Below are positions 33,699 through 42,784 of a stretch of 64,000 nt of DNA, piece by piece. The DNA comes from Streptomyces sp. Z26 (GTDB taxonomy: Bacteria > Actinomycetota > Actinomycetes > Streptomycetales > Streptomycetaceae). The position numbers and the translations under genes are program-made. The notes under the pieces were generated by a model that worked only from the letters and a program-made list of their open reading frames with translations, made no database searches and was not told the origin of the DNA. The stretch covers positions 5,070,501 to 5,134,500 of the forward strand of contig NZ_RCHV01000002.1 of NCBI RefSeq assembly GCF_003665095.1, read 5' to 3'. Each line of letters opens with the position of its first letter. Within the stretch, counting starts at the first letter, position 1.

Positions 33699-34556
33699 AT
33701 GGCGAACTACACCGCCGCTGACGTCAAGAAGCTGCGCGAGCTCACCGGCGCCGGCATGATGGACTGCAAGAAGGCGCTGGACGAGGCCGAGGGCGACGTC
33801 GACAAGGCCGTCGAGTTCCTCCGCGTCAAGGGCCAGAAGGGCGTCGCCAAGCGCGAGTCGCGTACGGCGTCCAACGGCGCGGTCGTCGCCCGTATCGCCG
33901 ACGGCAACACCTCGGGTGTGCTCGTCGAGCTGAAGTGCGAGACCGACTTCGTGGCGAAGGGTGACAAGTTCACCGTCGTCGCCGACGCGATCGCCCTCCA
34001 CGTCGACAACACCGACCCGGCCGACACCCCGACCCTGCTCGCCTCGGAGATCGAGAGCGGCAAGACCGTGCAGGCGTACGTGGACGAGGCCAACGCCACG
34101 CTCGGCGAGAAGATCGTGCTGGACCGCTTCGCGAAGTTCTCCGACGGCTACGTCGCCACGTACCTGCACCGCACCAGCCCGGACCTGCCCCCGCAGGTCG
34201 GCGTGCTCGTGGAGCTGGACGCCGGTTCGGTCTCGGACGACGCCGCGAAGGCCGGTATCGCCAAGGACGTGGCGCAGCACATCGCCGCGTTCTCGCCGAA
34301 GTTCCTCTCCCGTGACGACGTCCCGGCCGAGACGGTGGCGAGCGAGCGCCGTATCGCCGAGGAGACCGCGCGCGAGGAGGGCAAGCCCGAGCAGGCCCTG
34401 CCGAAGATCGTCGAGGGCCGTGTGAACGGCTTCTACAAGGAGAACTGCCTCCTCGACCAGCCCTTCGCCAAGGACAACAAGAAGTCCGTGGCGAAGGTGC
34501 TCGAAGAGGCCGGTGTCTCGCTGAAGCAGTTCGCGCGCTTCCGCGTCGGCGCCTGA
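33699..34556 (+). CDS. tsf: Elongation factor Ts
   Basis: EF-Ts regenerates EF-Tu-GTP. The 285-residue protein begins MANYTAADVKKLRELTGAGM, with the conserved MDCKKALDEAEGDVDKAVEFL, followed by the TDFVAKGDKF motif of the core domain and C-terminal FARFRVG. The ATG is preceded by AAGGAAAGAAGG. Placement after rpsB is universal. Confidence 0.97.
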   Translation: MANYTAADVKKLRELTGAGMMDCKKALDEAEGDVDKAVEFLRVKGQKGVAKRESRTASNGAVVARIADGNTSGVLVELKCETDFVAKGDKFTVVADAIALHVDNTDPADTPTLLASEIESGKTVQAYVDEANATLGEKIVLDRFAKFSDGYVATYLHRTSPDLPPQVGVLVELDAGSVSDDAAKAGIAKDVAQHIAAFSPKFLSRDDVPAETVASERRIAEETAREEGKPEQALPKIVEGRVNGFYKENCLLDQPFAKDNKKSVAKVLEEAGVSLKQFARFRVGA

Positions 34557-34714
34557 CCCACCCCGCCGATTCCGGTGCCCCCTACCTGGTCCGCGAGCCG
34601 GGAAGGCACCCGTTAGGGTCGGGCACACGGCAGTTCTGACGAGGAGGCCATTGCCAAGAGGAGCCGACAGGGTCCACCGGCAGTGGCCTCCTTCGTATGC
34701 ACGAGGAGATCTCC

Positions 34715-35470
34715 ATGAGCAATGACACCGACACCGACAAAGACCACGGACGGCGTCGCTTCCTGCTGAAACTCTCCGGCGAGGCGTTCGCCGGTGGCGG
34801 GGGGCTGGGGGTCGATCCCGACGTCGTGCACAAGATGGCACGGGAGATCGCCTCCGTGGTCCGCGAGGGTGCGGAGATCGCCGTCGTGATCGGCGGAGGC
34901 AACTTCTTCCGCGGCGCCGAGTTGCAGCAGCGGGGCATGGACCGGGCGCGCTCCGACTACATGGGCATGCTCGGGACGGTCATGAACTGCCTCGCGCTCC
35001 AGGACTTCCTGGAGAAGGAGGGCATCGACTCCCGCGTCCAGACCGCCATCACCATGGGCCAGGTCGCGGAGTCGTACATCCCGCTGCGTGCCGTACGGCA
35101 CCTGGAGAAGGGACGCGTCGTCATCTTCGGCGCCGGGATGGGCATGCCGTACTTCTCCACCGACACCACCGCCGCGCAGCGCGCCCTGGAGATCGACGCC
35201 GAGGCGCTGCTCATGGGCAAGAACGGTGTGGACGGGGTCTACGACGCCGACCCGGCGACGAACCCGGACGCCGTGAAGTTCGACGCCCTGGAGTACGGCG
35301 AGGTCATCACCAGGAACCTCAAGGTGGCCGACGCCACCGCCGTCACCCTCTGCCGGGACAACGAACTGCCGATCCTCGTCTTCGAGCTGCTGGCCGAGGG
35401 CAATATCGGCCGTGCGGTGAAAGGTGAGAAGATCGGCACCCTGGTGAGCAGCCGGAGCACCAGGGACTGA
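34715..35470 (+). CDS. pyrH: UMP kinase
   Basis: PyrH phosphorylates UMP to UDP. The 251-residue protein has the amino-acid-kinase core: FLLKLSGEAFAG at the N terminus, VVIGGGNFFRG near 50, and GNPYF-like FGAGMGMPYFSTDT near 140, with the DGVYDADP motif near 170. ATG at 34715 follows GAGGAG; an ATG 18 bp upstream is less likely. It lies in the standard tsf-pyrH-frr order. Confidence 0.96.
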   Translation: MSNDTDTDKDHGRRRFLLKLSGEAFAGGGGLGVDPDVVHKMAREIASVVREGAEIAVVIGGGNFFRGAELQQRGMDRARSDYMGMLGTVMNCLALQDFLEKEGIDSRVQTAITMGQVAESYIPLRAVRHLEKGRVVIFGAGMGMPYFSTDTTAAQRALEIDAEALLMGKNGVDGVYDADPATNPDAVKFDALEYGEVITRNLKVADATAVTLCRDNELPILVFELLAEGNIGRAVKGEKIGTLVSSRSTRD

Positions 35471-35673
35471 CCGGCTCCCCGGCCGCGTGACGTCACCTGA
35501 AGTCGCCCGCGACGGCGTGCCGTTGGGGTGGCCGGAACGGCGCGGTACGGGGATGGACAACAGCCTGCCGGTCGGACACCGTGCAGGGAATCAGGGCACT
35601 GCTCGCCTCCGGCAGCCGTTACCGGAGCAGGCAGGCAGCCCCTCAGGCTCATTCATCGAACCAGGAGCACGTG

Positions 35674-36231
35674 GTGATCGAAGAGACCCTCCTCGAGGCC
35701 GAGGAGAAGATGGAGAAGGCGGTCGTCGTCGCCAAGGAGGACTTCGCCGCGATCCGCACCGGTCGTGCGCACCCGGCGATGTTCAACAAGATCGTGGCGG
35801 AGTACTACGGCACGATGACCCCGATCAACCAGCTGGCGTCGTTCTCGGTGCCGGAGCCGCGGATGGCGGTGGTCACCCCGTTCGACAAGAGCTCGCTGCG
35901 CAACATCGAGCAGGCGATCCGCGACTCCGACCTGGGCGTCAACCCGTCGAACGACGGGCACCTCATCCGGGTGGTGCTGCCGGAGCTGACGGAGGAGCGC
36001 CGCAGGGAGTTCATCAAGGTCGCGAAGACCAAGAGCGAGGACGCCAAGATCTCCATCCGGAGCGTGCGCCGCAAGGCCAAGGAGAGCCTCGACAAGGCGA
36101 TCAAGGACGGCGAGATCGGCGAGGACGAGGGCCGCCGCGGCGAGCGTGAGCTGGACGACACGACCGCGAAGTACGTCGGGCAGGTGGACGAGCTGCTCAA
36201 GCACAAGGAAGCCGAGCTGCTCGAAGTCTGA
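35674..36231 (+). CDS. frr: Ribosome recycling factor
   Basis: RRF splits post-termination ribosomes with EF-G. The 185-residue protein begins at GTG (VIEETLLEAEEKMEKAVVVA), with AGGAG 6 bp upstream, and contains the family motif IRTGRAHPAMFNKIVAEYYG. The length equals the typical 185. cdsA starts 12 bp downstream, suggesting co-transcription. Confidence 0.96.
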   Translation: MIEETLLEAEEKMEKAVVVAKEDFAAIRTGRAHPAMFNKIVAEYYGTMTPINQLASFSVPEPRMAVVTPFDKSSLRNIEQAIRDSDLGVNPSNDGHLIRVVLPELTEERRREFIKVAKTKSEDAKISIRSVRRKAKESLDKAIKDGEIGEDEGRRGERELDDTTAKYVGQVDELLKHKEAELLEV

Positions 36232-36242
36232 GGCTGTGATCC

Positions 36243-37448
36243 GTGACTGACTCATCGCGGGGGTTCCCGCCACCGGGCAGCGGCTTCCGGGGCGCCCCCG
36301 ACCGGCCACCCGGCATGCCGGGACACCCCCCGCAGCGAAGCGAGGCGGGCGGTCCCGCGCGCCTGGACGGCGACCTGGCGGACGCGTCGCAGACTCGGCC
36401 CATGCCCATCGTGCCCGACACGCCTGACCGGGGTGGCCCCGGCGGCGACGACGCAGGACGCCGTGGCCCCGGACCGTGGGACCACGCGTCGCCCCCCGAC
36501 CCGTCCGGTCGGCCGGGCCGACCCGACGACCCCGGGGGTTCCGGCCCGCCCGCGCCCCCGCCGGGCCGCCGGGCCCGCGCGCGTGCCGGGGGAGCGGAGC
36601 AGGAGAAGGAGCAGCGGAAGGCGGCGGGCAAGCAGCGTGCCGGTCGTGACCTGGGGGCGGCGATAGGGGTCGGCCTCGCCCTCGGCGCCCTGATCGTGGT
36701 CTCCCTCTTCGTCTACAAGGCGGCGTTCGTCGTCGTGGTCGCCGGTGCCGTCTGCGTCGGGCTGTGGGAGCTGACGACGCGGCTGGCCGAACGCAAGGAC
36801 ATCCGCGTCCCGTTGGTCCCGTTGGCCGTCGGCGGCGCCGCGATGATCTTCGCGGGGTACGCCCGTGGTGCGGAGGGCGCCTGGGTGGCGATGGCCATGA
36901 CGGCGCTCGCGGTGCTGGTGTGGCGGATGACGGATGCGCCCGACCAGTATCTGCGGGACGTGACGGCGGCGGTGTTCGTCGCGTTCTACGTCCCGTTCCT
37001 GGCGACGTTCGTGGCCCTGATGCTCGCGGCCGACGACGGCCCTCAGCGGGTGATGACGTTCCTGGTGCTCACCGTCGTGAGCGACACCGGCGCGTACGCC
37101 GTCGGTTGGCGCTTCGGCACGCACAAGCTCGCCCCGCGGATCAGCCCCGGCAAGACCCGCGAGGGCCTGTTCGGCGCGATCGGCTTCGCCATGGTGGCGG
37201 GCGCCCTGTGCATGCAGTTCGCCGTGGACGGCGGCGTGTGGTGGCAGGGGATCGTCCTCGGGCTGGCGGTCGCGGTCAGCGCGACCCTCGGTGACCTGGG
37301 CGAGTCCATGATCAAACGGGATCTGGGCATCAAGGACATGGGCACGTTGCTGCCGGGCCACGGCGGCATCATGGACCGGCTGGACTCGCTGCTGCCGACC
37401 GCCCCCGTCGCCTGGCTGCTGCTGGTGGCCTTCGTCGGCTCCGGCTGA
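36243..37448 (+). CDS. cdsA: Phosphatidate cytidylyltransferase CdsA
   Basis: CdsA makes CDP-diacylglycerol, precursor of membrane phospholipids. The 401-residue protein has a ~135-residue disordered Pro/Gly-rich cytoplasmic N terminus, then about eight membrane helices. The C-terminal CTP_transf_1 signature reads GDLGESMIKRDLGIKDMG with LLPGHGGIMDRLDSLL. GTG at 36243 is used. A perfect inverted repeat follows the stop. Confidence 0.95.
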   Translation: MTDSSRGFPPPGSGFRGAPDRPPGMPGHPPQRSEAGGPARLDGDLADASQTRPMPIVPDTPDRGGPGGDDAGRRGPGPWDHASPPDPSGRPGRPDDPGGSGPPAPPPGRRARARAGGAEQEKEQRKAAGKQRAGRDLGAAIGVGLALGALIVVSLFVYKAAFVVVVAGAVCVGLWELTTRLAERKDIRVPLVPLAVGGAAMIFAGYARGAEGAWVAMAMTALAVLVWRMTDAPDQYLRDVTAAVFVAFYVPFLATFVALMLAADDGPQRVMTFLVLTVVSDTGAYAVGWRFGTHKLAPRISPGKTREGLFGAIGFAMVAGALCMQFAVDGGVWWQGIVLGLAVAVSATLGDLGESMIKRDLGIKDMGTLLPGHGGIMDRLDSLLPTAPVAWLLLVAFVGSG

Positions 37449-37459
37449 CCGGAACCGAA

Positions 37460-37493
37460 CCGTACGGCCGGTCCTCCCGCACCGGCCGTACGG
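37460..37493 (+). terminator. Terminator after cdsA
   Basis: A perfect 13-bp inverted repeat (37460-37472 with 37481-37493) and 8-nt loop begins 12 bp after the cdsA stop. It likely ends the frr-cdsA transcript. Confidence 0.7.
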
Positions 37494-37569
37494 GAGTCGG
37501 CCCCCCCGGCCGTCGCGGGCTCGGGCGGCGCCCCTACCCGCTCCGCGCGTCTGCGACACTGGTGGGGTT

Positions 37570-38676
37570 ATGCCTGCACCCGGAGAGTTGACCTTCACCG
37601 CGCCCCGCGGCGCCGCCAAGCCGCCGCGGCACCTCGCCGACCTCACCCCCGCGGAGCGCCGCGAGGCGGTCGCGGCGCTCGGCGAGAAACCGTTCCGCGC
37701 CAAGCAGTTGTCGCAGCACTACTTCGCGCGCTACGCCCATGACCCCGCGCAGTGGACGGACATCCCCGCGGCCGCGCGCGAGCGGCTCGCGACGGAGCTG
37801 CTGCCTCCGCTGATGTCGGTCGTACGGCACATCAGCTGCGACGACGACACCACCCGCAAGACGCTGTGGAAGCTGCACGACGGCACCCTCGTGGAGTCGG
37901 TGCTGATGCGCTACCCGGACCGGGTGACCATGTGCATCAGCTCGCAGGCGGGCTGCGGCATGAACTGCCCGTTCTGCGCCACGGGTCAGGCGGGCCTCGA
38001 CCGCAACCTGTCGACCGCCGAGATCGTGCACCAGATCGTCGACGGCATGCGGGCGTTGCGCGACGGCGAGGTCCCCGGCGGTCCCGCCCGGCTCTCCAAC
38101 ATCGTCTTCATGGGCATGGGCGAGCCCCTCGCCAACTACAACCGCGTCGTCGGTGCCATCCGCCGCCTGACCGACCCGGAGCCGGACGGTGTCGGCATCT
38201 CCCAGCGCGGCATCACGGTGTCGACGGTGGGTCTCGTTCCGGCCATGCTGCGCTTCGCGGACGAGGGCTTCACGTGCCGCCTCGCGGTCTCGCTGCACGC
38301 GCCCGACGACGAGCTGCGCGACACCCTCGTCCCGGTGAACACCCGCTGGAAGGTACGGGAGGTGCTGGACGCCGCCTGGGAGTACGCGGAGCGTTCCGGC
38401 CGCCGTGTCTCCATCGAGTACGCGCTGATCCGCGACATCAACGACCAGGCGTGGCGCGCCGATCTCCTCGGCCGCCTCCTCAAGGGCAAGCGGGTGCACG
38501 TCAACCTCATCCCGCTCAACCCGACGCCCGGTTCGAAGTGGACCGCGTCCCGGCCGGAGGACGAGCGGGAGTTCGTACGGGCGTTGGAGGCGCACCGGGT
38601 GCCGGTGACCGTACGGGACACCCGCGGCCAGGAGATCGACGGCGCCTGCGGGCAGCTGGCGGCCACCGAACGCTGA
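37570..38676 (+). CDS. rlmN: 23S rRNA (adenine2503-C2)/tRNA (adenine37-C2) methyltransferase RlmN
   Basis: RlmN is a radical-SAM enzyme that methylates A2503 of 23S rRNA. The 368-residue protein has the CxxxCxxC cluster-binding motif in CGMNCPFCATGQAGL (near residue 134) and MGMGEPLANY near 180. The C-terminal segment DTRGQEIDGACGQLA contains the second catalytic cysteine. Length is typical. It stands alone after cdsA and is followed by a hairpin. Confidence 0.95.
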   Translation: MPAPGELTFTAPRGAAKPPRHLADLTPAERREAVAALGEKPFRAKQLSQHYFARYAHDPAQWTDIPAAARERLATELLPPLMSVVRHISCDDDTTRKTLWKLHDGTLVESVLMRYPDRVTMCISSQAGCGMNCPFCATGQAGLDRNLSTAEIVHQIVDGMRALRDGEVPGGPARLSNIVFMGMGEPLANYNRVVGAIRRLTDPEPDGVGISQRGITVSTVGLVPAMLRFADEGFTCRLAVSLHAPDDELRDTLVPVNTRWKVREVLDAAWEYAERSGRRVSIEYALIRDINDQAWRADLLGRLLKGKRVHVNLIPLNPTPGSKWTASRPEDEREFVRALEAHRVPVTVRDTRGQEIDGACGQLAATER

Positions 38677-38683
38677 GAGCTGA

Positions 38684-38708
38684 CCGGCCGCCGTACGGTC
38701 GCGGCCGG
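38684..38708 (+). terminator. Hairpin after rlmN
   Basis: CCGGCCGC (38684-38691) pairs with GCGGCCGG (38701-38708) across a 9-nt loop, 8 bp after the rlmN stop. It likely ends rlmN transcription before the riboswitch-controlled thi operon. Confidence 0.55.
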
Positions 38709-38794
38709 GCATCCGTCGGTCACGCGGGTCATCCGCCGGGCGCTGACCGGGGCCGTCACGGCCGGGCTGGTACTGTTCGAAAGAACGTACACAC

Positions 38795-38878
38795 CGACAG
38801 GGGAGCGCGAGCAGCGCTGAGAGTGCGGCACCAGCCGCAGACCCTCGAACCTCGCCCAGGTCATGCTGGGTAGGAAGT
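38795..38878 (+). promoter_or_regulatory. TPP riboswitch (THI element) upstream of thiBPQ
   Basis: The leader contains the conserved TPP aptamer pieces in order: ACAGGGGAGC, then GCTGAGAGTGCGGC, ACCCTCGAACCT, and a final CAGGTCATGCTGGGTAGGAAG. These match the P1-P5 strands of the THI box. The aptamer ends 58 bp before the thiB ATG. TPP binding is expected to reduce expression of the downstream thiamine importer. No clear terminator stem is seen between it and thiB, so control may act on translation. Confidence 0.9.
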
Positions 38879-38936
38879 TCGGCCAATCTCTTGTGCTGCC
38901 CACGTGCGCCCGCGTACCCGTACCGAGGGCGGCAGT

Positions 38937-40007
38937 ATGAGACAGACCGTGACCACCGGCCTCGCCGTCGCGCTGGGCGCCTCGCTGCTCGCGGGCTGCG
39001 GCTCGGGCGGCTCCGGCGACGGCGAGGCGTCGAAGACCGTCACGCTCGTCACGCACGACTCGTTCGCGGCGTCGAAGAAGGTGCTGGCCGCCTTCACCGA
39101 ACGCACCGGGTACGAGGTGCGGGTCCTGCGGGGCGGCGACGCGGGCTCGGCCGTCAACCAGGCGGTGCTCAACAAGGACAACCCGCAGGGCGACGTCTTC
39201 TTCGGCGTCGACAACACCCTGCTGTCCCGCGCGCTCGACAACGGCGTCTTCACCCCGTACGAGGCGAAGGGCCTCGACAAGGTCCCGGCGGCCCTGCGGG
39301 ACGGCACCGGCGGGCACCGGGTGACGCCCGTCGACACCGGTGACATCTGCGTCAACTACGACCGCGACTGGTTCGCCCGCGAGAAGCTGGCCCCGCCGCG
39401 CTCGCTCGACGACCTGGCGAAGCCCGCGTACAAGGACCTCCTCGTCACCGAGAACGCCGCCACCTCCTCACCCGGCCTCGGCTTCCTCCTCGCCACCGTC
39501 GAGACGTACGGCGACGACGGCTGGGAGGGCTACTGGAAGAAGCTCCGGGCCAACGGTGTCGAGGTCGTCGACGGCTGGGAGCAGGCGTACAACGACCGCT
39601 TCAGCGGCTCGGCCGCCGGCAAGGGCAAGGGCGACCGCCCGCTCGTCGTCTCGTACGCCTCCAGCCCGCCCGTCGAGGTGCTGGGCAAGGAGCCGCTGCC
39701 GAAGGAGGCGCCCACGGGGGTCGCGGAGGGGACGTGCTTCCGGCAGACGGAATTCGCCGGGCTGCTGTCGGGCGCGCGCAACGAGAAGGGCGGGAAGGCG
39801 CTGCTGGACTTCCTGCTCGGCAGGGAGTTCCAGGAGGACCTGCCGCTCCAGATGTTCGTGAAGCCCGCGCGCGCGGACGCGAAGCTGCCGGAGCTGTTCA
39901 CCCGTTACGGTGCGACCGCCGACCGGCCGGTGGTGATGGAGCCGGAGCGGATCGGTGCGGGCAGGGAGCAGTGGGTGAAGTCGTGGACCTCGCTCGTGCT
40001 GAAGTGA
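38937..40007 (+). CDS. thiB: Thiamine ABC transporter substrate-binding lipoprotein
   Basis: The 356-residue protein has a signal peptide with lipobox LLAGCG (Cys about residue 21) and a periplasmic-binding fold of the ThiB type: TVTLVTHDSFAASKKVLAAF near the N terminus, QGDVFFGVDNTLLSRAL, and VVDGWEQAYNDRFSG. It should bind thiamine or its phosphates at the cell surface. The ATG follows GAGGGCGG. The stop overlaps the thiP GTG by 4 bp, and a TPP riboswitch precedes it, which together fix the substrate group. Confidence 0.92.
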   Translation: MRQTVTTGLAVALGASLLAGCGSGGSGDGEASKTVTLVTHDSFAASKKVLAAFTERTGYEVRVLRGGDAGSAVNQAVLNKDNPQGDVFFGVDNTLLSRALDNGVFTPYEAKGLDKVPAALRDGTGGHRVTPVDTGDICVNYDRDWFAREKLAPPRSLDDLAKPAYKDLLVTENAATSSPGLGFLLATVETYGDDGWEGYWKKLRANGVEVVDGWEQAYNDRFSGSAAGKGKGDRPLVVSYASSPPVEVLGKEPLPKEAPTGVAEGTCFRQTEFAGLLSGARNEKGGKALLDFLLGREFQEDLPLQMFVKPARADAKLPELFTRYGATADRPVVMEPERIGAGREQWVKSWTSLVLK

Positions 40008-42304
40008 CCGTACGGGGCGCGGAACCGCCCGCCGGAGCGCCCCCCGGCCCCGACGGACCCGCCCCGCGCCCGTACGCCCCCCGCCGCGCCGCCGCCGTAC
40101 GGCTCGCGCTGATGGCCGTGCCCGCCGCCTTCTTCGCCCTCTTCTTCGGCTACCCCGTCGCCGCGATCGTCGGCCGCGGCCTGCGCGACGGCGGGCACTG
40201 GCAGTGGGCGCGCGCCGGGGAGGTGCTGTCCGACCCGGACGTGCTGCACGTCCTGTGGTTCACGGTGTGGCAGGCCGCGGCGTCCACCGGGTTGACGCTG
40301 CTGCTGGCGCTGCCCGGCGCGTACGTCTTCGCCCGCTTCGACTTCCCCGGCAAGCGGCTGCTGCGCGCGCTGGTGACGGTGCCGTTCGTGCTGCCGACGG
40401 TCGTCGTCGGCTCCGCGTTCCTGGCGCTGCTGGGTCGGGGCGGCGCGCTGGACGAGGCGTTCGGGCTGCGGCTGGACACCTCGGTGTGGGCGATCCTGCT
40501 GGCGCACGTGTTCTTCAACTACGCCGTCGTCGTACGGACGGTGGGCGGCCTGTGGTCCCAGCTGGACCCGCGTCAGGAGGAGGCCGCGCGCGTCCTGGGC
40601 GCCGGGCGACTCGCCGCCTGGCGGAAGGTGACGCTGCGGGCGCTGACCCCGTCGGTCGCGGCGGCGGCGCTGATGGTGTTCCTGTTCACGTTCACGTCGT
40701 TCGGCGTCGTGCAGGTCCTCGGCGGGCCGCGCTACGCCACATTGGAGGTCGAGATCTACCGGCAGACCGCCGGTCTCCTCGACCTGCCGACCGCCGCCGT
40801 GCTCACCCTGCTCCAGTTCGCCGCCGTCGGCGCGCTGCTCGCCGTGCACGCCTGGTCCGTACGCCGCCGGGAGACCGCCCTCGGCCTGGTCGACGCCCGG
40901 CACACCGCGCGCCGCCCCGAGGGCGTGGGGCAGTGGGCGCTGCTCTGGTCGGTGCTGGCGGTCGTCGCCGTACTGCTGCTGGCGCCGCTCGCCGTCCTCG
41001 TCGAACGCTCCCTGCGCGCCTCCGACGGCTCCCACGGGCTGATGTTCTACCGCGCGTTGGGCAGGCTCGACGCCGACGGCACGTTCCTCGTACCGCCCGT
41101 CGAGGCGGTCGGCAACTCCCTCGCGTACGCCGCCGTCGCGACGCTTGTCGCCCTCGTCGTCGGTGGTCTCGCGGCCGCCGCGCTCACCCGCCGCGCCGGA
41201 CGTCTCGTCCGCGGCTTCGACGCGCTGCTGATGCTGCCGCTGGGCACGTCCGCCGTGACCGTCGGCTTCGGCTTCCTCATCGCGCTGGACGAGCCGCCGC
41301 TCGACCTGCGTACGTCGTGGCTGCTGGTGCCGCTCGCGCAGGCGCTGGTGGGCGTGCCGTTCGTGCTCCGTACGCTGCTGCCGGTGCTGCGCGCCGTGGA
41401 CGTACGGCTGCGGGAGGCCGCCGCCGTGCTCGGCGCCTCGCCGTGGCGGGCGTGGCGGGCGGTCGAACTGCCGCTGGTGGGGCGGGCGTTGCTGGTCGCG
41501 GCGGGTTTCGCGTTCGCCGTGTCGCTCGGTGAGTTCGGCGCGACGGTCTTCATCGCCCGCCCGGACAGCCCCACCCTGCCCGTCGCCGTGTCCCGTTTCC
41601 TGGGCCGCGCCGGGGAGTTGAACTACGGGCAGGCGATGGCCCTGAGCACGATCCTGATGCTGGTGTGCGCGGTGACGCTGCTCGCGTTGGAACGCGTACG
41701 CACCGACCCGCGGGGGAGTTCTGATGCTGCGCCTGGAGGGCGTGACCGTACGGTACGGGGCGCGGGCCGCGCTGGACGCCGTCGACCTGACCGTCGCCGC
41801 GCACGAGACCGTGTGCGTGCTCGGGCCGAGCGGCAGCGGGAAGTCGACGCTGCTGCGCGTCGTCGCCGGGCTCCAACAGCCGGACGCGGGGCGGGTCCGG
41901 CTGTCCGGGCGCGACCAGGCCGGGGTGCCCGCGCACCGGCGCGGACTGGGGCTGATGTTCCAGGACCACCAGCTGTTCCCGCAGCGGGACGCGGGCGCGA
42001 ACGTCGCGTTCGGGCTGGAGATGCGGCGGCTCGGGCGGCACGCGGTGGAGGAGCGCGTCGTCGAACTCCTCGACCTGGTCGGCCTCCCCGGCGCCGCCCG
42101 CCGCGCGATCCCCTCCCTGTCGGGCGGCGAGCAGCAGCGCGTGGCGCTGGCCCGCGCGCTCGCGCCGGAGCCGCGCCTGCTGATGCTCGACGAGCCGCTG
42201 GGGCAGCTCGACCGAGGCCTGCGCGAACGCCTCGTCGTCGAACTCCGCGCCCTCTTCCGTCGCCTGGGCACCACCGTGCTCGCCGTGACCCACGACCAGG
42301 GTGA
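40004..42304 (+). CDS. thiP: Thiamine ABC transporter permease, frame running on into thiQ
   Basis: The first ~570 residues form a duplicated binding-protein-dependent permease with about 12 membrane helices and two EAA loops (EEAARVLGAGRLAAWRKVTL and REAAAVLGASPWRAWRAVEL), as in ThiP. GTG at 40004 overlaps the thiB stop. The family end is expected at the TGA at 41722, which overlaps the thiQ ATG, but this lies in another frame. In the given sequence the thiP frame continues ~195 residues of Arg-rich, non-family sequence inside thiQ. A single missing base in the G5 run at 41712-41716 would explain this. Confidence 0.85.
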   Translation: MTVRGAEPPAGAPPGPDGPAPRPYAPRRAAAVRLALMAVPAAFFALFFGYPVAAIVGRGLRDGGHWQWARAGEVLSDPDVLHVLWFTVWQAAASTGLTLLLALPGAYVFARFDFPGKRLLRALVTVPFVLPTVVVGSAFLALLGRGGALDEAFGLRLDTSVWAILLAHVFFNYAVVVRTVGGLWSQLDPRQEEAARVLGAGRLAAWRKVTLRALTPSVAAAALMVFLFTFTSFGVVQVLGGPRYATLEVEIYRQTAGLLDLPTAAVLTLLQFAAVGALLAVHAWSVRRRETALGLVDARHTARRPEGVGQWALLWSVLAVVAVLLLAPLAVLVERSLRASDGSHGLMFYRALGRLDADGTFLVPPVEAVGNSLAYAAVATLVALVVGGLAAAALTRRAGRLVRGFDALLMLPLGTSAVTVGFGFLIALDEPPLDLRTSWLLVPLAQALVGVPFVLRTLLPVLRAVDVRLREAAAVLGASPWRAWRAVELPLVGRALLVAAGFAFAVSLGEFGATVFIARPDSPTLPVAVSRFLGRAGELNYGQAMALSTILMLVCAVTLLALERVRTDPRGSSDAAPGGRDRTVRGAGRAGRRRPDRRRARDRVRARAERQREVDAAARRRRAPTAGRGAGPAVRARPGRGARAPARTGADVPGPPAVPAAGRGRERRVRAGDAAARAARGGGARRRTPRPGRPPRRRPPRDPLPVGRRAAARGAGPRARAGAAPADARRAAGAARPRPARTPRRRTPRPLPSPGHHRARRDPRPG

Positions 42305-42758
42305 GGCGTTCGCGCTCGCCGACCGGGTCGTCGTCATGCGGGACGGGCGGATCGCGCAGGCCGGTACGCCGCTGGAGGTGTGGCGGCGCCCCGCCTCGGA
42401 GTTCGTCGCCCGCTTCCTCGGCTTCGACAACGTCGTACGCGCCGACGTCGCGGGCCGCACCGCAGTGACCCCGTGGGGCCCGGTACCGGTGCCGGACGGT
42501 ACGCCCGGCGGCCCCCGTACGCTGCTGGTCCGCCCCACCGGCGTACGCCTCACCGCGCCCGCCGACGGCCTGCCGTGCCGGGTGACCGGGCGGACGTTCC
42601 GCGGTGGCGCGTCGTCGTCGGTGGCGCTGCTGCTGGCGCCGGAGCAGGGGCCGCCGCTGGAGGCGAGCTGCGACCTGCGGGACGCCCCGGACACGGACGC
42701 GGAGGTCGGTGTCGCCTTCGCCGCGGACGACGTGGTGGTGCTGCCGGAGGAGCGGTAG
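41724..42758 (+). CDS. thiQ: Thiamine ABC transporter ATP-binding protein
   Basis: The 344-residue ATPase energises the ThiBPQ importer. It has Walker A GPSGSGKST, signature LSGGEQQRVALARAL, Walker B LLMLDEPLG and switch His in AVTHDQ. The C-terminal ~110 residues form a TOBE-like regulatory domain, longer than E. coli ThiQ (232). ATG at 41724 lies at the TGATG junction with the expected thiP end. The gene is convergent with the LOG-family gene and shares a terminator-like hairpin with it. Confidence 0.93.
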   Translation: MLRLEGVTVRYGARAALDAVDLTVAAHETVCVLGPSGSGKSTLLRVVAGLQQPDAGRVRLSGRDQAGVPAHRRGLGLMFQDHQLFPQRDAGANVAFGLEMRRLGRHAVEERVVELLDLVGLPGAARRAIPSLSGGEQQRVALARALAPEPRLLMLDEPLGQLDRGLRERLVVELRALFRRLGTTVLAVTHDQGEAFALADRVVVMRDGRIAQAGTPLEVWRRPASEFVARFLGFDNVVRADVAGRTAVTPWGPVPVPDGTPGGPRTLLVRPTGVRLTAPADGLPCRVTGRTFRGGASSSVALLLAPEQGPPLEASCDLRDAPDTDAEVGVAFAADDVVVLPEER

Positions 42759-42784
42759 GCGCGACCGGCGTCCGGTTACGCGCC
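42758..42784. terminator. Convergent hairpin between thiQ and the LOG-family gene
   Basis: GGCGCG-ACCGG pairs with CCGGT-TACGCGCC with a short bulge and loop. It lies directly at the thiQ stop and covers the stop codon of the convergent gene, so it may terminate both transcripts. Confidence 0.45.
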
